Source: Pseudomonas sp. KU43P (GTDB taxonomy: Bacteria > Pseudomonadota > Gammaproteobacteria > Pseudomonadales > Pseudomonadaceae). From it: 64,000 nucleotides of DNA. The notes beneath the pieces are model-generated. The model saw nothing but the letters and a program-made list of their open reading frames with translations, was not told the DNA's origin and did no database searches. Position 1 is the first letter of the stretch. Each line of letters opens with the position of its first letter. The stretch covers positions 2,143,501-2,207,500 of the forward strand of contig NZ_AP019365.1 of NCBI RefSeq assembly GCF_033095865.1. The letters run 5' to 3'. The translations under genes were made by a program, and so were the position numbers. Below are positions 52,720 to 64,000 of the stretch, one piece after another.

Positions 52720-52729
52720 AGCTTCCGAA

Positions 52730-52942
52730 TTACTCCGGACGAACCTGTGCAGCCTGCATGCCCTTCTGGCCGCGCTCGGCGACGAAGGAAACAACCTGGC
52801 CTTCTTTCAGGCTCTTGAAGCCGTCGGATTCGATGGCCTTGAAGTGTACGAACAGGTCGTCGCCGCCGCCTGCTGGGGTGATGAAGCCGTAGCCTTTCTC
52901 ATCATTGAACCATTTGACGGTGCCTTGTTGGCGATTGGACAT
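52730..52942 (-). CDS. Cold-shock-family protein
   Basis: 70 residues, a single cold-shock domain. RNP1 is KGYGFITP and RNP2 is DLFVHF, with the opening [15 protein letters not shown]. Nucleic-acid chaperone acting in the cytosol. ATG 52942 has GGAGATTCACCCC upstream. An upstream in-frame start adds residues without an SD. Confidence 0.93.
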   Translation of the reverse strand: MSNRQQGTVKWFNDEKGYGFITPAGGGDDLFVHFKAIESDGFKSLKEGQVVSFVAERGQKGMQAAQVRPE

Positions 52943-53102
52943 GGGGTGAATCTCCAGTACATTTTGATTTTTTCGGTGGTGCAATGTGGCCGAGGCTACG
53001 GAGCACGGGGAACATCATAGTCTAATTCTGCGGATGTGGCGCCTTTTACCTTCGCAGGATATTGATCCAGGCCAAATGATGCGTGGTGAACGGCTGCCAG
53101 CC

Positions 53103-53408
53103 TCAGGATTTAGGTGTGCAGGCCTGGCGCACGGCGGTCTGGGCGCGCTGCATCAGTTTGGCATCAACGCCATCCTTGCTGTCCAGGTCCGCGATCTCTG
53201 CGGTGGTAAAATTCTTTTCGATAGCTTCTGCTCCGCACTTGCAGTGCTTGTCTGCCGATTTGGCGTCCAGGCCCTGGCCGGTGGCTGCTTGAGTGCATTG
53301 GCTCATGTAGTTGGCTTTTGCCCCGGAAGGGAATTCGCCCGCGTGTGCACCGAGCGGTAGCAGCAGGGCGCCGGCGGCGGCAAGGGCCAGAAGAGACTGA
53401 ACTCGCAT
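53103..53408 (-). CDS. Small secreted Cys-containing protein
   Basis: 101 residues. Signal peptide (LLALAAAGALLLPLGAHA) then a helical domain with four Cys: NYMSQCTQAA, KHCKCGAEAI, and RQACTPKS at the end. Two disulphides are likely. GAGTAACTGGTT precedes the ATG. No family recognised. Confidence 0.68.
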   Translation of the reverse strand: MRVQSLLALAAAGALLLPLGAHAGEFPSGAKANYMSQCTQAATGQGLDAKSADKHCKCGAEAIEKNFTTAEIADLDSKDGVDAKLMQRAQTAVRQACTPKS

Positions 53409-53735
53409 AACCAGTTACTCCTTGGGTTAAGGTCTCATCAAGAGTAGGTTGCTTCCCAAAATCTGATAGGGATTTTTCTGCGTTAGTTCACCGTAAAAGC
53501 GCAATTTCCAAATATTTCTGCCTGCTGCGCAACCCGCGTGCTAGCATGCTCGGCTTGCAGCTATATACCTGCAGCTATCTTTTTACCTTCCAGTCACTCA
53601 GGTCCCCCTGGCAAGCCGAAAGGCTTCTGCCACTGTGAGGCAGGCTTCCCCAAGGGAAGGCAGGTCGGATCTTGTACTGGCTCATCCCAACCCACGTGAC
53701 CTTTGGTAGGGGTCACCACTAGGAGAGGAGGCGCC
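53409..53735 (+). promoter_or_regulatory. Leader region of thrS
   Basis: 327 bases without a gene. Hairpins include CTTCCC/GGGAAG (53646-53659) and GTGACC/GGTCAC (53696-53701, 53711-53716), the latter 4 bases before the SD AGGAGAGGAGG. Autogenous control of thrS through leader structure, as in E. coli, is possible but not demonstrable here. Confidence 0.45.
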
Positions 53736-55658
53736 ATGCCCGTTATTACTCTTCCCGATGGCAGCCAACGCGCGTTCGATCACGCCGTTTCCGTAGCCGA
53801 TGTTGCCGCGTCGATCGGTGCAGGTCTGGCAAAAGCCACCCTGGCCGGCAAGGTCGATGGCAAACTGGTCGATGCCTGCGACCTGATCACCCACGACGCC
53901 AAGCTGCAGATCATCACCCCTAAAGATGAAGAGGGACTGGAGATCATCCGTCACTCGTGCGCCCACCTGATCGGCCACGCGGTGAAGCAGCTGTACCCGA
54001 CCGCCAAGATGGTCATCGGCCCGGTCATCGACGAAGGCTTCTACTACGACATCGCCTACGAGCGCCCCTTCACCCCTGAAGACCTGGCCGCCATCGAAAA
54101 GCGCATGCAGCAGCTGATCGAGAAGGACTACGACGTCGTCAAGAAGATGACCCCGCGCGCCGAAGTCATCGATGTGTTCAAGACCCGTGGCGAAGACTAC
54201 AAGCTGCGCCTGGTCGAAGACATGCCGGACGAACAGGCCATGGGCCTGTACTACCACGAAGAATACGTCGACATGTGCCGTGGCCCGCACGTGCCGAACA
54301 CCCGCTTCCTCAAGGCATTCAAGCTGACCAAGCTGTCCGGCGCCTACTGGCGCGGCGATGCCAAGAACGAGCAGCTGCAACGCGTGTATGGCACCGCCTG
54401 GGCCGACAAGAAGCAGCTGGCCGCCTACATCCAGCGCATCGAAGAAGCCGAAAAGCGCGACCACCGCAAGATCGGCAAGCAGCTCGACCTCTTCCATTTG
54501 CAGGAAGAAGCCCCGGGCATGGTGTTCTGGCACGCCAACGGCTGGACGGTCTATCAGGTACTCGAGCAGTACATGCGCAAGATCCAGCGCGAGAACGGCT
54601 ACCAGGAAATCAAGACGCCGCAGGTTGTCGACCGCATTCTCTGGGAGCGTTCCGGCCACTGGTCCAACTATGCCGAGAACATGTTCACCACTTCATCGGA
54701 AAGCCGCGACTTCGCGGTAAAGCCGATGAACTGCCCATGCCACGTGCAGGTGTTCAACCAGGGCCTGAAGAGCTACCGCGACCTGCCTCTGCGCCTGGCC
54801 GAGTTCGGTGCCTGCCACCGTAACGAGCCGTCCGGCGCCCTGCACGGCATCATGCGCGTGCGTGGCTTCGTGCAGGACGACGCGCATATCTTCTGCACCG
54901 AAGATCAGGTGAAGAAGGAAGCGGCCGACTTCATCAAACTGACCCTGGACGTGTACAAGGACTTCGGTTTCACCGACGTGGCCATGAAGTTGTCCACCCG
55001 TCCGGCCAAGCGTGTCGGTTCCGAAGAGCTGTGGGACCGTGCCGAAGGCGCACTGGCCGACGCTCTGAACGAATCGGGCCTGGAGTGGGAGTACCAGCCG
55101 GGCGAGGGCGCGTTCTACGGCCCGAAGATCGAGTTCACCCTGCGCGACTGCCTGGGCCGTAACTGGCAGTGCGGCACCCTGCAGTACGACCCGAACCTGC
55201 CCGAGCGGCTGGACGCCAGCTACATTGCCGAAGACAACGCGCGCAAGCGCCCGGTGATGCTGCACCGCGCCATCCTCGGTTCGTTCGAGCGCTTCATCGG
55301 CATGCTCATCGAGCATTACGCAGGCGTGTTCCCAGCGTGGCTGGCACCGACCCAGGCGGTGATCATGAACATCACCGACAAACAGGCCGATTTCGCCCTC
55401 GAGGTTGAGAAATCTCTGAACGGTAGCGGTTTCCGTGCCAAGTCGGACTTGAGAAATGAGAAGATCGGCTTTAAAATCCGCGAGCATACTTTGCTCAAGG
55501 TCCCGTACCTTTTGGTTATAGGGGATCGCGAAGTCGAAACGCAAACCGTCGCTGTGCGTACTCGCGAAGGCGCAGACTTGGGCTCCATGCCCGTCGCCCA
55601 GTTCGCTGAGCTCCTGACACAAGCGGTTTCCCGGCGTGGTCGCCAAGAATCGGAGTAA
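53736..55658 (+). CDS. thrS: Threonyl-tRNA synthetase
   Basis: 640 residues from ATG 53736 (AGGAGAGGAGG upstream). Domains in order: TGS ([11 protein letters not shown]), editing domain with [14 protein letters not shown] and the CRGPHVPN Cys, class II catalytic core with motif 2 [15 protein letters not shown] and the Zn ligands near [10 protein letters not shown], and the anticodon-binding domain at the C-terminus. Its stop lies 5 bases before the AUU start of infC. First gene of the translation operon. Confidence 0.97.
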   Translation: MPVITLPDGSQRAFDHAVSVADVAASIGAGLAKATLAGKVDGKLVDACDLITHDAKLQIITPKDEEGLEIIRHSCAHLIGHAVKQLYPTAKMVIGPVIDEGFYYDIAYERPFTPEDLAAIEKRMQQLIEKDYDVVKKMTPRAEVIDVFKTRGEDYKLRLVEDMPDEQAMGLYYHEEYVDMCRGPHVPNTRFLKAFKLTKLSGAYWRGDAKNEQLQRVYGTAWADKKQLAAYIQRIEEAEKRDHRKIGKQLDLFHLQEEAPGMVFWHANGWTVYQVLEQYMRKIQRENGYQEIKTPQVVDRILWERSGHWSNYAENMFTTSSESRDFAVKPMNCPCHVQVFNQGLKSYRDLPLRLAEFGACHRNEPSGALHGIMRVRGFVQDDAHIFCTEDQVKKEAADFIKLTLDVYKDFGFTDVAMKLSTRPAKRVGSEELWDRAEGALADALNESGLEWEYQPGEGAFYGPKIEFTLRDCLGRNWQCGTLQYDPNLPERLDASYIAEDNARKRPVMLHRAILGSFERFIGMLIEHYAGVFPAWLAPTQAVIMNITDKQADFALEVEKSLNGSGFRAKSDLRNEKIGFKIREHTLLKVPYLLVIGDREVETQTVAVRTREGADLGSMPVAQFAELLTQAVSRRGRQESE

Positions 55659-55663
55659 TGACT

Positions 55664-56209
55664 ATTAAGCGTGAAATGAGAAACGATAAGCGTGCTGCAC
55701 CGAAGGCCCCGATCAACGAGAATATCTCGGCCCGCGAGGTTCGGTTAATTGGCGCAGACGGCGAGCAGGTTGGCATCGTCTCGATTGATGAAGCGCTGCG
55801 TATCGCTGATGAAGCGAAGCTGGACCTGGTAGAAATCTCTGCAGACGCGGTACCACCGGTCTGCAAGGTCATGGACTACGGCAAGCACCTCTTCGAGAAG
55901 AAGAAGCAGGCTAACGAAGCCAAGAAGAACCAGAAGCAGATCCAGATTAAAGAAATCAAGTTTCGTCCAGGGACGGAGGAAGGGGATTACCAGGTAAAAC
56001 TACGCAACCTGGTACGTTTCCTTACTGATGGGGACAAGGCCAAGATCTCTCTGAGATTCCGTGGCCGTGAGATGGCTCACCAGGAGCTGGGCATGGAGCT
56101 GTTGAAGCGGGTCGAAGCTGACCTCGCCGAATACGGCGCCGTTGAGCAGCATCCGAAGATGGAAGGACGCCAGCTTATGATGGTCATCGCCCCCAAGAAA
56201 AAGAAGTAA
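55664..56209 (+). CDS. infC: Translation initiation factor IF-3, AUU start
   Basis: 181 residues. The start chosen is ATT at 55664: GGAG (55652-55655) lies 8 bases upstream, the normal spacing, while the in-frame ATG 55658 is only 2 bases from it. Non-AUG starts are the rule for infC and allow IF-3 to limit its own translation. Domains: N-terminal [21 protein letters not shown], linker rich in Lys ([14 protein letters not shown]), C-terminal [20 protein letters not shown]. It binds the 30S subunit. Confidence 0.93.
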   Translation: MKREMRNDKRAAPKAPINENISAREVRLIGADGEQVGIVSIDEALRIADEAKLDLVEISADAVPPVCKVMDYGKHLFEKKKQANEAKKNQKQIQIKEIKFRPGTEEGDYQVKLRNLVRFLTDGDKAKISLRFRGREMAHQELGMELLKRVEADLAEYGAVEQHPKMEGRQLMMVIAPKKKK

Positions 56210-56269
56210 TCTCCCGGGCACGGCAGGCCTGATGATTATGTGTAATTTTATCGAATGCGGAGTTCCAAC

Positions 56270-56464
56270 ATGCCAAAAATGAAAACCAAGAGCGGTGCTG
56301 CGAAGCGCTTCCTGAAGACCGCTTCCGGCTTCAAGCACAAGCACGCTTTCAAGAGCCACATCCTGACCAAAATGTCGACCAAGCGTAAGCGTCAACTGCG
56401 TGGTAGCAGCCTGCTGCACCCGTCCGACGTTGCAAAAGTCGAGCGCATGCTGCGCGTACGTTAA
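56270..56464 (+). CDS. rpmI: Ribosomal protein L35
   Basis: 64 residues, highly basic: [20 protein letters not shown], then [20 protein letters not shown], ending [10 protein letters not shown]. Full-length and typical. CGGAGTTCCAAC precedes the ATG; follows infC by 60 bases. Confidence 0.96.
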   Translation: MPKMKTKSGAAKRFLKTASGFKHKHAFKSHILTKMSTKRKRQLRGSSLLHPSDVAKVERMLRVR

Positions 56465-56492
56465 TTCTGGTCAAAGATAGAGGAAGTTACTC

Positions 56493-57976
<1,484 letters not shown>

Positions 57977-58007
57977 GCCCAATCGACGCAATTTCTAGGA
58001 GAACAGC

Positions 58008-60389
58008 ATGAAATTCAGTGAACAGTGGCTGCGCGGTTGGGTAAACCCGCAAGTCTCCCGTGACGAACTGGTCGCCCGCCTGTCCATGGCCGGCCTGGAA
58101 GTCGACAGCGTGACCCCCGCTGCCGGCCAGTTCAGCGGCATCGTCGTGGGTGAGATTCTCGCCACCGAACAACACCCGGACGCCGACAAGCTGCGCGTGT
58201 GCCAGGTCAGTAGCGGCCAGGAAACCTTCCAGGTCGTGTGCGGCGCGCCCAATGCACGCCCAGGCATCAAGATCCCGTTCGCCATGATCGGCGCCGAACT
58301 GCCAGGCGACTTCAAGATCAAGAAGGCCAAGCTGCGCGGCGTCGAGTCCTTCGGCATGCTGTGCTCGGCCGCCGAGCTGCAGATCAGCGAAGAGAACGAC
58401 GGCCTGCTGGAATTGGCCGCCGACGCCCCGGTGGGCCAGGACATTCGCCAGTACCTGAACCTGGACGACGCCAGCATCGAGATCGGCCTCACCCCTAACC
58501 GCGGTGATTGCCTGTCCCTGGCCGGCCTGGCCCGCGATGTCAGCGCCCTGTACAACGTTTCGGTTACCCGCCCGGTCGTGCCTGCTGTAGCGGCCGCCCA
58601 CGACGAAGTGCGCCCGGTCGAAGTCTGCGCCCCGGCCGCCTGCCCACGCTACCTGGGCCGCGTGATCCGCAACGTCGACCTGTCCAAGCCGACCCCGCTG
58701 TGGATGGTTGAGCGCCTGCGCCGCAGCGACGTGCGCAGCATCGACGCCGCCGTCGACATCACCAACTACGTGATGCTTGAGCTCGGCCAGCCGATGCACG
58801 CCTTCGACCTCGCCGAAATCAACGGCGGCATCCGCGTACGCATGGCCGAAGAGGGCGAGAAGCTCGTCCTGCTCGACGGCCAGGAAGTCGCCCTGCGCGC
58901 CGACACCCTGGTCATCGCCGACCACACCCGCGCCCTGGCCATTGCCGGCGTGATGGGTGGCGAGCACAGCGGCGTCAACACCGAGAAGACCCGCGACCTG
59001 TTCCTGGAAAGCGCCTTCTTCGAGCCGATTTCCGTCGCCGGCAAGGCCCGTTCCTACGGCCTGCACACCGATGCCTCGCACCGCTACGAGCGCGGCGTCG
59101 ACTCGCAGCTGGCCCGCGAAGCCATGGAGCGCGCCACCGCCCTGGTGCTGGAAGTCGTCGGCGGTGAAGCCGGCCCGATCGTCGAAGCCGTCAGCCAGCA
59201 ACACCTGCCGCAAGTCGCCCCGGTGACCCTGCGCGCCGAACGCATCACCCAGATGCTCGGCATGGAGCTGGACGCCACCCAGGTCGAGCAGATGCTCAAC
59301 GCCCTGGAGCTGACCACCACGGCCGACGGGGCAGGGCAGTGGACTGTCAACGTCCCGAGCCACCGCTTCGACATCAGCCTGGAAGTCGACCTGATCGAAG
59401 AGCTGGCACGCCTGTACGGCTACAACAACCTGCCGGTTCGCTACCCGCAAGCCCGCCTGGCCCCGCAAGCCCGCCCGGAAACCCGCGGCGAGCTGCCGAA
59501 CCTGCGCCGCCTGCTGGTGGCCCGTGGTTACCAGGAAGCCATCACCTACAGCTTCATCGACCCGAAACTGTTCGAGCTGTTCGCCCTAGGCGTAGAGCCG
59601 CTGCTGCTGGCCAACCCGATCTCCAGCGACATGGCCGCCATGCGTGCGTCCCTGTGGCCGGGCCTGGTCAAGGCGCTGCAGCACAACCTCAACCGCCAGC
59701 AAGACCGCGTGCGCCTGTTCGAAAGCGGCCTGCGCTTCGTCGGCCAGCTGGGCGACCTCAAGCAGCAACCGATGATCGCCGGCGTCGTCACCGGCAGCCG
59801 CCTGCCCGAAGGCTGGGCCAACGGTCGCGACAGCATCGACTTCTTCGACGTCAAGGCTGACGTGGAAGCCCTGCTGGGTTATTCCGGCGCCCTGAGCGAC
59901 TTCACCTTCGTCGCCGGTAAGCACCACGCCCTGCATCCAGGCCAGACCGCCCGCATCGAGCGCGACGGCAAGGAAGTCGGCTACCTCGGCGCCCTGCACC
60001 CAGAACTTGCAAAAGCCCTGGATCTGGACCGCCCGGTGTTCGTCTTCGAGCTGGTATTGGGTGACGTGGTCGAAGGCCGCCTGCCGAAATTCAGCGAACT
60101 CTCCAAGTTCCCGGAAACCCGTCGCGACCTGGCTTTGATCGCAGGACGTGATGTAGCTTCTAGTTCCGTGCTTGAAGTAATTCGTGACAATGCAGGCGAA
60201 TGGCTTACAGACCTCAGGCTGTTTGACGTCTACCAGGGTAAAGGCATTGATCCTGATAGAAAAAGCCTGGCCGTCGGCTTGACCTGGCAGCATCCATCGC
60301 GCACTCTTAACGACGATGAGGTGAACACTACCCTGCAAAACATCCTCACCTCGCTTGAACAAAGGTTGAACACCACGTTAAGGAAATAA
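58008..60389 (+). CDS. pheT: Phenylalanyl-tRNA synthetase, beta subunit
   Basis: 793 residues, full length. N-terminal tRNA-binding OB domain ([29 protein letters not shown]), B3/B4 editing domain ([22 protein letters not shown]), B5, core-like region, and a C-terminal ferredoxin-fold anticodon-binding domain ([20 protein letters not shown]). AGGAGAACAGC precedes the ATG. Confidence 0.97.
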
Positions 60390-60393
60390 CGGC

Positions 60394-60696
60394 ATGGGTG
60401 CTCTGACGAAAGCTGAGATGGCCGAAAGGCTGTACGAGGAGCTGGGGCTTAACAAGCGTGAGGCCAAGGAGCTGGTCGAGCTGTTTTTTGAAGAAATTCG
60501 GCACGCACTTGAAGAGAACGAGCAGGTCAAGTTGTCCGGTTTCGGCAACTTCGACCTTCGCGACAAACGCCAGCGGCCGGGCCGCAACCCCAAGACAGGG
60601 GAAGAGATCCCGATCACTGCACGGCGCGTCGTCACCTTTCGTCCAGGGCAGAAGTTGAAGGCCCGGGTTGAGGCCTATGCTGGAACCAAGCCATAA
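60394..60696 (+). CDS. ihfA: Integration host factor, alpha subunit
   Basis: 100 residues. The HU/IHF fold with DNA-intercalating Pro in the arm [21 protein letters not shown] and [12 protein letters not shown]. Follows pheT by four bases; the SD AAGGAAATAACGGC lies in the pheT 3' end. Forms a heterodimer with IhfB that bends DNA. Confidence 0.97.
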
Positions 60697-61033
60697 CGAC
60701 GAACTGCCTCCCATACCGGGCAAACGCTACTTCACCATTGGTGAAGTGAGCGAGTTGTGTGCCGTAAAGCCACACGTGCTGCGGTATTGGGAGCAGGAGT
60801 TCCCTCAGCTCAACCCCGTGAAGCGGCGGGGCAATCGGCGGTATTACCAGCGCCAGGACGTGCTGATGATCCGCCAGATTCGCGCGCTGCTTTATGATCA
60901 GGGGTTCACCATTGGTGGGGCGCGGTTGCGGCTCTCCAGTGATGAGGTGAAGGATGAGTCCAGCCAGTACAAGCAGCTGATTCGGCAGATGATTGTTGAG
61001 TTGGAGGATGTGCTGGTGGTGTTGAAGAAGTGA
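60677..61033 (+). CDS. MerR-family regulator of the pheST-ihfA operon
   Basis: 118 residues from ATG 60677, which overlaps ihfA by 20 bases. The MerR HTH is [29 protein letters not shown] and the wing [13 protein letters not shown], with [18 protein letters not shown] helix. No ligand domain beyond a 30-residue coiled coil ([22 protein letters not shown]). Conserved at this site in Pseudomonas; target unknown. Confidence 0.9.
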
Positions 61034-61145
61034 CCTGGTTGGCGATGAGTGGAAATTTTTGAAAAAAAAGCTTTCACTTATCAGGAGGTTAGGGTACATT
61101 CTTCAACGTTCTCGGCAATATTGAGAACGTGCTTCAAAGCCCAGT

Positions 61146-61222
61146 CGGGGCGTAGCGCAGCCCGGTAGCGCACTTGCATGGGGTGCAAGGGGTCGAGTGT
61201 TCGAATCACTCCGTCCCGACCA
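61146..61222 (+). tRNA. tRNA-Pro (GGG)
   Basis: 77 bases with CCA encoded. Acceptor CGGGGCG/CGTCCCG, D arm GCGC...GCGC, anticodon stem CTTGC/GCAAG with GGG at 61180-61182, TTCGAATC loop. Common integration site of elements in Pseudomonas. Confidence 0.97.
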
Positions 61223-61228
61223 ACATAT

Positions 61229-61570
61229 TCAGTGACTTAGGCCATTTCCGAAAGGGGTGGCCTTTTTCATGTGCGTGACTTTTGCGTGAGTTCTCTGTAT
61301 CCGGCCTTTTCTGTGGAACTCCCCGAATAGCCTTTCGGCCGCCTCTTCGTAAGCAGCTGACGCGTCCTCAACCCTGGCGAATAGACCCAGATTTATCTGT
61401 TTCCGGTTTTCCACGATGTAGGCGCGGAATTTACTTAATCGAGCAATAAAGCTGACGCCTTTGAACCGGCTTGTGTTGTTCCTCCTCATTCCGGTGTTTC
61501 TGGAAGGGTCCAGCCTACTGGCGTGCCGGAGATTCGCGCCACGTACCAGTTGCGGGGGCGGCGCGACCAT
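61229..61570 (-). pseudogene. Truncated HNH-AP2 endonuclease remnant
   Basis: A 113-codon frame whose residues 28-90 form an AP2/ERF DNA-binding domain (GMRRNNTSRFKGVSFIARLS, FRAYIVENRKQINLGLFAR, AAYEEAAERLFGEF). The preceding residues (GANLRHASRLDPSRNTG) match the junction found in phage HNH-AP2 homing endonucleases, after the HNH half. That half is missing: a stop lies 5 codons upstream of the first ATG. It sits against the tRNA-Pro 3' end and overlaps its terminator, as would be expected of a decayed insertion. Confidence 0.6.
61238..61266 (+). terminator. Terminator of tRNA-Pro
   Basis: AGGCCA (61238-61243) pairs with TGGCCT (61257-61262), followed by five T. Confidence 0.8.
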
Positions 61571-61902
61571 CCAGAGTGTCAGCTACAAGAGTATGTTCTA
61601 AGCCGGATTGACCGTGAGGTATACCCAGTCTGAGCCGCATGACGCTCTGCTTTTCAACTTAGGTAAGTGATGAGGCGTGCTGGTGTACGTCACGACATTT
61701 GCTGTCTCTATCAGATCGAGAGTCGTCCGCGCGGCGCTCGATCTGACAGTCCCACAGGCGCAGACGATGCCTGAATCGGGAGGTTCTATTACATTGCTCG
61801 TTTTGGACTGGACTAGTCCATACCTGTTAAGCGCGTCACGCCGTTGTCATTCATCCTTGTTAAGCTGCGACGCCCATCTCGCGGCACAAGGAGATCCACG
61901 TC
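61571..61902. other. Intergenic region upstream of the AraC gene, with inverted repeats
   Basis: About 330 bases with no convincing gene. TCAGATCGAG (61711-61720) pairs perfectly with CTCGATCTGA (61737-61746). A 12-base palindrome, TGGACTAGTCCA, is at 61809-61820, in the range of an operator for the AraC gene at 61903. Confidence 0.5.
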
Positions 61903-62877
61903 GTGATCCCAGCCAAAACCCGCAAACATTTCATGCTCCGCTCCGCCAACATGCGCAGCGATGACTTCGCTTCGCTGTTCACCCAGCTCCATGGCAACCT
62001 TTACGCCGACATGCCGCGCCTGGCGGAGGACGTTGTCATTAGCGGTGTCTACGGCCGTTACGAGGGCATGAGCGTGCGGCGCATGCACTACCAGGGCGAT
62101 TTCACGTTCGTGCTGCCCACCCCGCAGGATGAGATCACCTTCGTACTCCCCACGGCCGGCAAGATCATTTTCGATCACCGTGGCGAGTCGATTGGCGGGG
62201 CCCAGGTGGGGCTGGCCGTCGACAAGAAAGACCTGCGTTCCATGCGTTTCACCGAGGGCCATGCCCAATGCGGCATGTCGCTTTGCCGTGGGCTGTTTGC
62301 CAAGCGGTTGTCGACGCTGCTGGAACGGCCGTTGGCCGAGCCGATTCGTTTTGCCCCGGTGGTAGACCTCAATGTGCCGGCGTTCCAGGGTATCCGGGCG
62401 TTGCTGGAAATGGCCACGGGCACGGAGTTCGATCACTTGCTCAACAGCGGTTTGCTGATGCCGCAGCGTTTGCAGGACATGCTGGTCGATGCCCTGCTGG
62501 AGGCCTGGCCGCACAATTACAGCGAGGCGTTGCGCAGGCCCACGCCATCGCTTGCGCCGCGTCATGTGAAGTTGGCGATGGCGCATATCCGTGAACATCC
62601 CGCCAGCCAGGTCAGTGGCAGTGAACTGGCGGCGTTGGCCAATGTGAGTTTGCGGGCGCTGCAGGAGGGGTTTCGGCGCTTTACCGGTACTTCGATTGTC
62701 GGCTATCAGCGCCAGGTGCGGCTGGAGCAGGCGCGGCAGGTGCTGGCGAGCGAGGAGGGTGGGTCGGTGGCGGAGGTGGCCTTGCAACTGGGGTTCAGTA
62801 ATGCGGGGCGGTTTACCCAGTATTTTCAGCAGGCATTTGGGGTGAGCCCGGCGCAGGTCAGGCGGGGGCAGCTGTAG
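61903..62877 (+). CDS. AraC-family transcriptional regulator
   Basis: 324 residues starting at GTG 61903 (AAGGAGATCC upstream). The C-terminal two HTH units are SGSELAALANVSLRALQEGFRRFTGTSI and SVAEVALQLGFSNAGRFTQYFQQAFGVSPAQVRR, the AraC signature. The N-terminal half, 200 residues, is the cupin-like sensor of the type in benzoate or alkylphenol regulators. No catabolic operon lies beside it; the adjacent gene is an autotransporter on the other strand. Confidence 0.85.
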   Translation: MIPAKTRKHFMLRSANMRSDDFASLFTQLHGNLYADMPRLAEDVVISGVYGRYEGMSVRRMHYQGDFTFVLPTPQDEITFVLPTAGKIIFDHRGESIGGAQVGLAVDKKDLRSMRFTEGHAQCGMSLCRGLFAKRLSTLLERPLAEPIRFAPVVDLNVPAFQGIRALLEMATGTEFDHLLNSGLLMPQRLQDMLVDALLEAWPHNYSEALRRPTPSLAPRHVKLAMAHIREHPASQVSGSELAALANVSLRALQEGFRRFTGTSIVGYQRQVRLEQARQVLASEEGGSVAEVALQLGFSNAGRFTQYFQQAFGVSPAQVRRGQL

Positions 62878-62899
62878 GCGTGGATGAATCCGCGCCTAC
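62874..62899. terminator. REP-like hairpin between convergent genes
   Basis: GTAGGCGTGGAT and ATCCGCGCCTAC form an 11-of-12 stem between the AraC gene and the autotransporter gene, so it may end both transcripts. Confidence 0.6.
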
Positions 62900-62919
62900 A
62901 GGAGGGTTTCGGGAAAGCT

Positions 62920-64000
62920 TCAGAAGGCGTAGCTGGCCTTGAGGCTGCCGCTTACGCCGTGGCTGTCTCCGCCGCCCAGGGCTGCCACCTCGGCGCCGAC
63001 GCTCAGCGGGCCGAGGTTGGCCATCAGGTTCACGCCGGCGTTGAACTGGTCGCGGTTGTCGAAGGCTGCGCGTTGCTCGATATCCAGCCCCAGCAGGTGG
63101 CCTTCGCTGTCGACCTCCTGGTCGCCGAGGGCGTGGTCGTAACCCACCTCGACCCCCGGAACCAGTTGCCAGCTACCCATGGCAATGGGGGTGAACGATG
63201 CCTTGACGTTGGCGAACGCACTGCGGCGGGTCTCTTTCAGGTCGTCTACCTGCAATGCCAGTTCGCTACCCTTTTCGGTGAAGCCGGAAAGGTCTACACG
63301 GCTTACCCGCATGCCCAGGCTCGGCTCCAGCACCAGGCCACTGGTGTTCATGCGATAACCCAGCGCCAGGCTGCCGCCGGCCAGGGTGCCGTGGCTGTCA
63401 CCTTTGGCAGTGCCCAGGCCACCGCCCAGTTCGCGCTTGCTGCTGTAGTCGAGGTAGCCGGCGCTGGCGTTGGCGTCGATGAACAGGCCTTGCTCCAGGC
63501 TGCCGGGGGCGAAGCGGGTGCCGAGGCGCAGGAAGGTCAGATCGGTGTCGGCCTCGCCGCCGGCGCCGCCGACGTTGCCCTTGCTGTAACCGAAGCCGGC
63601 ATGGGCGCTGAGCTGTTCGGAAAAGCGCTGGGTCATGCCAATCATCAGGCCTTGGCTGTGCTCGTTGCTGCTGGCGGCATGGGCCGAGCCGTCGGTGCCC
63701 AGGTAGCCGGCCAGCGCCGTGCTCCACAGGCGTGACTGGCCGACCTTGAGGTCGCTGCCATCGGCAAACGGGGCGGCTGCACGGTCGATCATGCTCGCCT
63801 GGCGCAGCAGGTAGCTGGCGGCGTCGGCGTGCACCTGGCCGCCGACGGTGGACTCGACGCCGCCCAGGGTGCCGGCGTCGATGGCCGATTGCAGGTAGTA
63901 GTTGTAGGCGCTGTAGGTACCGGAGAGCGCGGTGTCCTGCAACTGCCCGAGCAGGCGCGCACCGGCTGCGGCGTTGCCTTGCAGGCCGGCTTCGCCGGGC
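62920..64000 (-). CDS. Autotransporter, C-terminal part with beta-barrel (5' partial)
   Basis: The frame is open to the window edge, so the passenger and start lie outside; 360 codons are seen. The C-terminal about 270 residues are an autotransporter barrel: alternating strands such as QLSAHAGFGYSKGNV, TFLRLGTRFAPGSL, LALGYRMNTSGLVLEPSLGMR, ending in SLKASYAF with the terminal Phe recognised by the Bam complex. The preceding helix segment (SSTVGGQVHADAASYLLRQ-like, SMIDRAAA) spans the barrel pore. Outer-membrane secretion of a passenger of unknown type. Confidence 0.9.
   Translation of the reverse strand, partial: PGEAGLQGNAAAGARLLGQLQDTALSGTYSAYNYYLQSAIDAGTLGGVESTVGGQVHADAASYLLRQASMIDRAAAPFADGSDLKVGQSRLWSTALAGYLGTDGSAHAASSNEHSQGLMIGMTQRFSEQLSAHAGFGYSKGNVGGAGGEADTDLTFLRLGTRFAPGSLEQGLFIDANASAGYLDYSSKRELGGGLGTAKGDSHGTLAGGSLALGYRMNTSGLVLEPSLGMRVSRVDLSGFTEKGSELALQVDDLKETRRSAFANVKASFTPIAMGSWQLVPGVEVGYDHALGDQEVDSEGHLLGLDIEQRAAFDNRDQFNAGVNLMANLGPLSVGAEVAALGGGDSHGVSGSLKASYAF

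Overview
The window looks like a GC-rich Pseudomonas chromosome, probably of the P. putida group. The reasons are the thrS-infC-rpmI-rplT-pheS-pheT-ihfA-MerR order ending at tRNA-Pro(GGG), REP elements of the 'ggagccggcttgccggcgat' type, a LexA box of Pseudomonas form, and Pseudomonas-restricted families (DUF1654, DUF3077-like). This is read from sequence patterns only; no database search was possible.

Region 1 (1-17,106) is a steroid catabolic cluster. It starts inside a gene for an HsaA-type A-ring hydroxylase, followed by a luciferase-like monooxygenase, the meta-cleavage dioxygenase (HsaC/TesB type), and a near-complete set for degrading the C/D rings through CoA thioesters: IpdA, IpdB, two crotonases, IpdC, two pairs of acyl-CoA dehydrogenases, two thiolases, two SDRs (one clearly IpdF-like) and a MaoC hydratase. 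The last gene is a ketosteroid delta-5 isomerase with all three catalytic residues. Genes are tightly packed on the + strand in two runs (1-11,748 and 11,921-17,106) separated by a terminator.

Region 2 (17,107-19,600) holds REP elements and an intact IS256-family element with an 8-bp target duplication. The IS lies inside the structured leader of a pair of small Pseudomonas-type genes.

Region 3 (19,588-31,590) continues steroid catabolism: SRPBCC protein, SDR, HsaD, HsaE, HsaG, HsaF, a NudE-like hydrolase, a LuxR-family regulator resembling TeiR/TesR, KshA, another SDR, an HSL-type hydrolase, a small secreted peptide and a ketosteroid dehydrogenase. A GTCC-N4-GGAC dyad recurs at the promoters here and is the best candidate operator for the LuxR regulator.

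Region 4 (31,600-34,300) has a small membrane protein, a lipoprotein that looks like a C39 peptidase without its catalytic residues, and PuuB-type gamma-glutamylputrescine oxidase.

Region 5 (34,384-41,206) is a 6.5-kb, AT-richer integrated element inserted in the first of two tandem tRNA-Val(GAC) genes. It is bounded by 49-bp direct repeats and carries a tyrosine integrase next to attR, a winged-helix protein, an SF2 helicase, several unknown small proteins, one membrane-anchored protein, and two long intergenic stretches rich in perfect hairpins. The stretch at about 35,718-36,080 has its own promoter and a well-formed three-way junction. It is the strongest candidate for an undescribed structured RNA.

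Region 6 (41,350-53,408) is core genome: SPOR lipoprotein, small HD hydrolase, a LexA-box-controlled DUF1654-endA pair, periplasmic glutaminase/asparaginase, and the ribose operon rbsBACRKD plus a secreted nucleoside hydrolase. It ends with a small conserved protein, an I78-type lipoprotein, a cold-shock protein and a small secreted protein.

Region 7 (53,700-64,000) is the translation operon thrS to MerR, tRNA-Pro, a remnant of an HNH-AP2 endonuclease, an AraC-family regulator, and the barrel end of an autotransporter cut by the window edge.
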